Below are positions 62,707-64,000 of a stretch of DNA of 64,000 nt, one piece after another. The DNA is from Marinomonas foliarum (GTDB taxonomy: Bacteria; Pseudomonadota; Gammaproteobacteria; Pseudomonadales; Marinomonadaceae): positions 124,001 to 188,000 of the forward strand of contig NZ_QPJQ01000002.1 in NCBI RefSeq assembly GCF_003337275.1. The letters run 5' to 3'. The number at the start of each line of letters is the position of its first letter. Positions within the stretch are counted from its first letter, which is position 1. The position numbers and the translations under genes were made by a program. The notes beneath the pieces are model-generated. The model had not been told where the DNA came from. It was given only the letters and a program-made list of their open reading frames with translations, and did not search any database.

Positions 62707-62734
62707 ATACTTTAATACCTGATAGGTAGCTGAT

Positions 62735-63349
62735 ATGTACACCCCAAAGTATTTCGAAATAAACGACCAAGAAGAGCTGCTCGCCTTTGTGAAAGCTTTT
62801 CCCTTCGCGACCTTAGTTTCGAATGGCGAAGACGGTTTAAACGCTGAACATATTCCTATGTTGGTTCATGTTGATGATGAGAATAGAGTTTGCTTGCAAG
62901 CTCATATCGCCAAGGCGAATAAGTTGTGGCAGAACCTTGCGAACCAAGCAGATGTCTTGGTGATTTTCCAAGGCGAAAACGCCTATATTTCACCAAATTG
63001 GTATCCTTCCAAAAAGGTAGATGGTAGAGCCGTTCCAACTTGGAATTATCGAGCGGTTCATATCCAAGGCACGATCAATTTTATCCACGACATTAAATGG
63101 AAATTAGCATTACTGGAAAAACTCACCAATATCCATGAGAAGGAACAACCAGTTCCTTGGTCAATCTCCGATGCGCCGCAAGAATACATCGATAGACTGC
63201 AAGCCGCTGTCGTTGGTATTGAAATTACCGTGACTGACATTCAGGGCAAATACAAGCTCAGCCAAAATCAGACAACTGAGAACAAAAACGGTGTAAGAGA
63301 TGGCTTAGCCGAAGCGAAACAACCCCTTGCTGAACTGATAAAACCATGA
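62735..63349 (+). CDS. PaiB-like FMN-binding protein
   Basis: 204 aa. FMN split-barrel of the PaiB family (named FMN-binding negative transcriptional regulator): MYTPKYFEINDQEELLAFV at the start, EHIPMLV, HIAKANKLWQNL, YISPNWYPSK and VPTWNYRAVHIQG, all family hallmarks; C-terminal helices with the KYKLSQNQT segment. In Bacillus, PaiB is linked to protease and sporulation control, but the biochemical function in proteobacteria is unknown. Likely in operon with the TauE/SafE gene. Confidence 0.9.
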   Translation: MYTPKYFEINDQEELLAFVKAFPFATLVSNGEDGLNAEHIPMLVHVDDENRVCLQAHIAKANKLWQNLANQADVLVIFQGENAYISPNWYPSKKVDGRAVPTWNYRAVHIQGTINFIHDIKWKLALLEKLTNIHEKEQPVPWSISDAPQEYIDRLQAAVVGIEITVTDIQGKYKLSQNQTTENKNGVRDGLAEAKQPLAELIKP

Positions 63350-63431
63350 CCTTGCGTTAAATATAGCGATCGTTAAATGTTAATATCTTTGATGTGAAGT
63401 GCCTGTTTTTTAGCTGCCGTGGTAGCCTGAA

Positions 63432-64000
63432 TCACTGCATTAATGCCATGAGGACTGTGCAAATAAGCTGGCCTTGACGATTCACGCCAGCTTTAGGAAA
63501 GATCTGTTTTAGCTGAGAACGAATGGTAGCCTCGCTTTTTGATCGATTTTCAGAAATTTCTTTCAAGCTCATCCCTAGAACTAAATCAGCACACAACTTG
63601 GATTCAGCAGGGGATAAATCAAAATACGCTGCGATCAATTCTGGTGTGGGCATTGAGCGTTTAGCGCTATCATACAGAGTGGCCAAAATACCGCTGCCTT
63701 CTATTGGGGAAAGTGTCATAACCACAGGCTCTTGGCCACTCGCCTTAAAGATAATCACATCATTTTCATAAATGCCTTGGCCCATGCTAGCGCGAATAAT
63801 TTGGGTTGACGCCGTTAGAAATGAGTTTGTATGTTGGGCATTTTTGAATTCAAGACGTTTGTCTTTTACAGATATTTGATCGTGCCTTGATAAGAAGTCT
63901 TCGGCTTTTTGGTTCGCATAAATCAGCTCAGATCGTTCATTTAAAATGAAACTGGGATTGGGTAACGCGTCGATGAGCGCTGCCATAGATCGATTCGTGG
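63432..64000 (-). CDS. PAS-LuxR transcriptional regulator, C-terminal part
   Basis: The frame is open through the window edge at 64000, so the ATG at 63986 is probably internal and the N-terminus is missing. A PAS-like domain (ALPNPSFILNERSELIYANQKAEDFL, core PNPSFILNERSELIYAN) is followed by a C-terminal LuxR-type helix-turn-helix: FDLSPAESKLCADLVLGMSLKEISENRSKSEATIRSQLKQIF, with core LSPAESKL and SEATIRSQLKQIF. Stand-alone regulators of this type are common in marine gammaproteobacteria. Signal and target unknown. Confidence 0.85.
   Translation of the reverse strand, partial: TNRSMAALIDALPNPSFILNERSELIYANQKAEDFLSRHDQISVKDKRLEFKNAQHTNSFLTASTQIIRASMGQGIYENDVIIFKASGQEPVVMTLSPIEGSGILATLYDSAKRSMPTPELIAAYFDLSPAESKLCADLVLGMSLKEISENRSKSEATIRSQLKQIFPKAGVNRQGQLICTVLMALMQ

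Noticed and set aside
1..64000. Prophage, transposon, integron or toxin-antitoxin locus
   Set aside because: No integrase, transposase, phage structural gene, attachment-site duplication or paired toxin-antitoxin frames were seen on either strand.

Overview
The window looks like a chromosomal segment of a marine gammaproteobacterium, most like Marinomonas or a related Oceanospirillales genus. That is an inference from gene content and protein similarity: a PdhR-type operator beside an Fe-S D-lactate dehydrogenase, a complete cyo operon, a dpp operon, several amino-acid and aromatic-compound functions, and marine-type porins. No ribosomal or tRNA gene is present to confirm it. I see no insertion sequence, prophage or CRISPR array. 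The only repeats are short intergenic palindromic elements.

Layout. 1-299: start of an outer-membrane barrel gene. 0.4-4.2 kb: nitric oxide defence, with hmpA and norR divergent, a sigma-54 promoter and NorR-type sites between them, then a truncated haemoglobin coupled to a tiny membrane protein. 4.5-6.9 kb: a MATE exporter and a shikimate-dehydrogenase-like enzyme. 6.9-10.8 kb: a GntR regulator divergent from a D-lactate dehydrogenase, with two matching operators. 11-17.9 kb: a TauE/SafE permease, a LysR regulator with a DUF2798 protein, a Na+/alanine symporter, an FMN split-barrel protein divergent from a MocR regulator, and an unknown membrane protein. 18.0-23.0 kb: cyoABCDE, the cytochrome bo3 quinol oxidase and haem O synthase. 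23.1-28.8 kb: a secreted tannase/feruloyl-esterase-like hydrolase, an SDR, and a marR-emrA-emrB export operon. 29-34.4 kb: a GGCT-fold protein with rsmC, a LysE exporter, a YehS protein, a porin and an AraC regulator. 34.6-41.8 kb: pbpC and a bacterial alpha-2-macroglobulin. 41.9-47.6 kb: dppABCDF. 48.2-51.7 kb: a beta-hydroxyacid dehydrogenase, an SGNH hydrolase and a coniferyl-aldehyde-type dehydrogenase. 51.9-58.6 kb: a DeoR-controlled importer operon with three hydrolases. 58.7-64 kb: a small lipoprotein, a DUF4432 mutarotase-like protein, a second GGCT protein, Ada, a second TauE/SafE permease, a PaiB-like protein and part of a PAS-LuxR regulator.

The most unusual locus is the DeoR operon (52785-58610). 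A FbpA/AfuA-type ABC importer is joined by tight start/stop overlaps to a beta-CASP metallo-beta-lactamase hydrolase, a histidine phosphatase and a stand-alone HAD resembling the 3'-phosphatase domain of T4 polynucleotide kinase. The binding protein lacks the Tyr-Tyr pair of iron-binding FbpA, so I infer import and stepwise hydrolysis of a phosphorylated organic compound rather than iron uptake. A DeoR-type operator palindrome lies in the spacer of the operon promoter.

Other points of interest: a sigma-54/NorR-controlled hmpA; paired GC-rich mosaic repeats at 3.4 and 48.1 kb that each abut a stop codon; a REP-like palindrome that encodes the C-terminus of the lactate dehydrogenase; and a tannase-family enzyme that has lost both cysteines of the family CS-D-HC motif.
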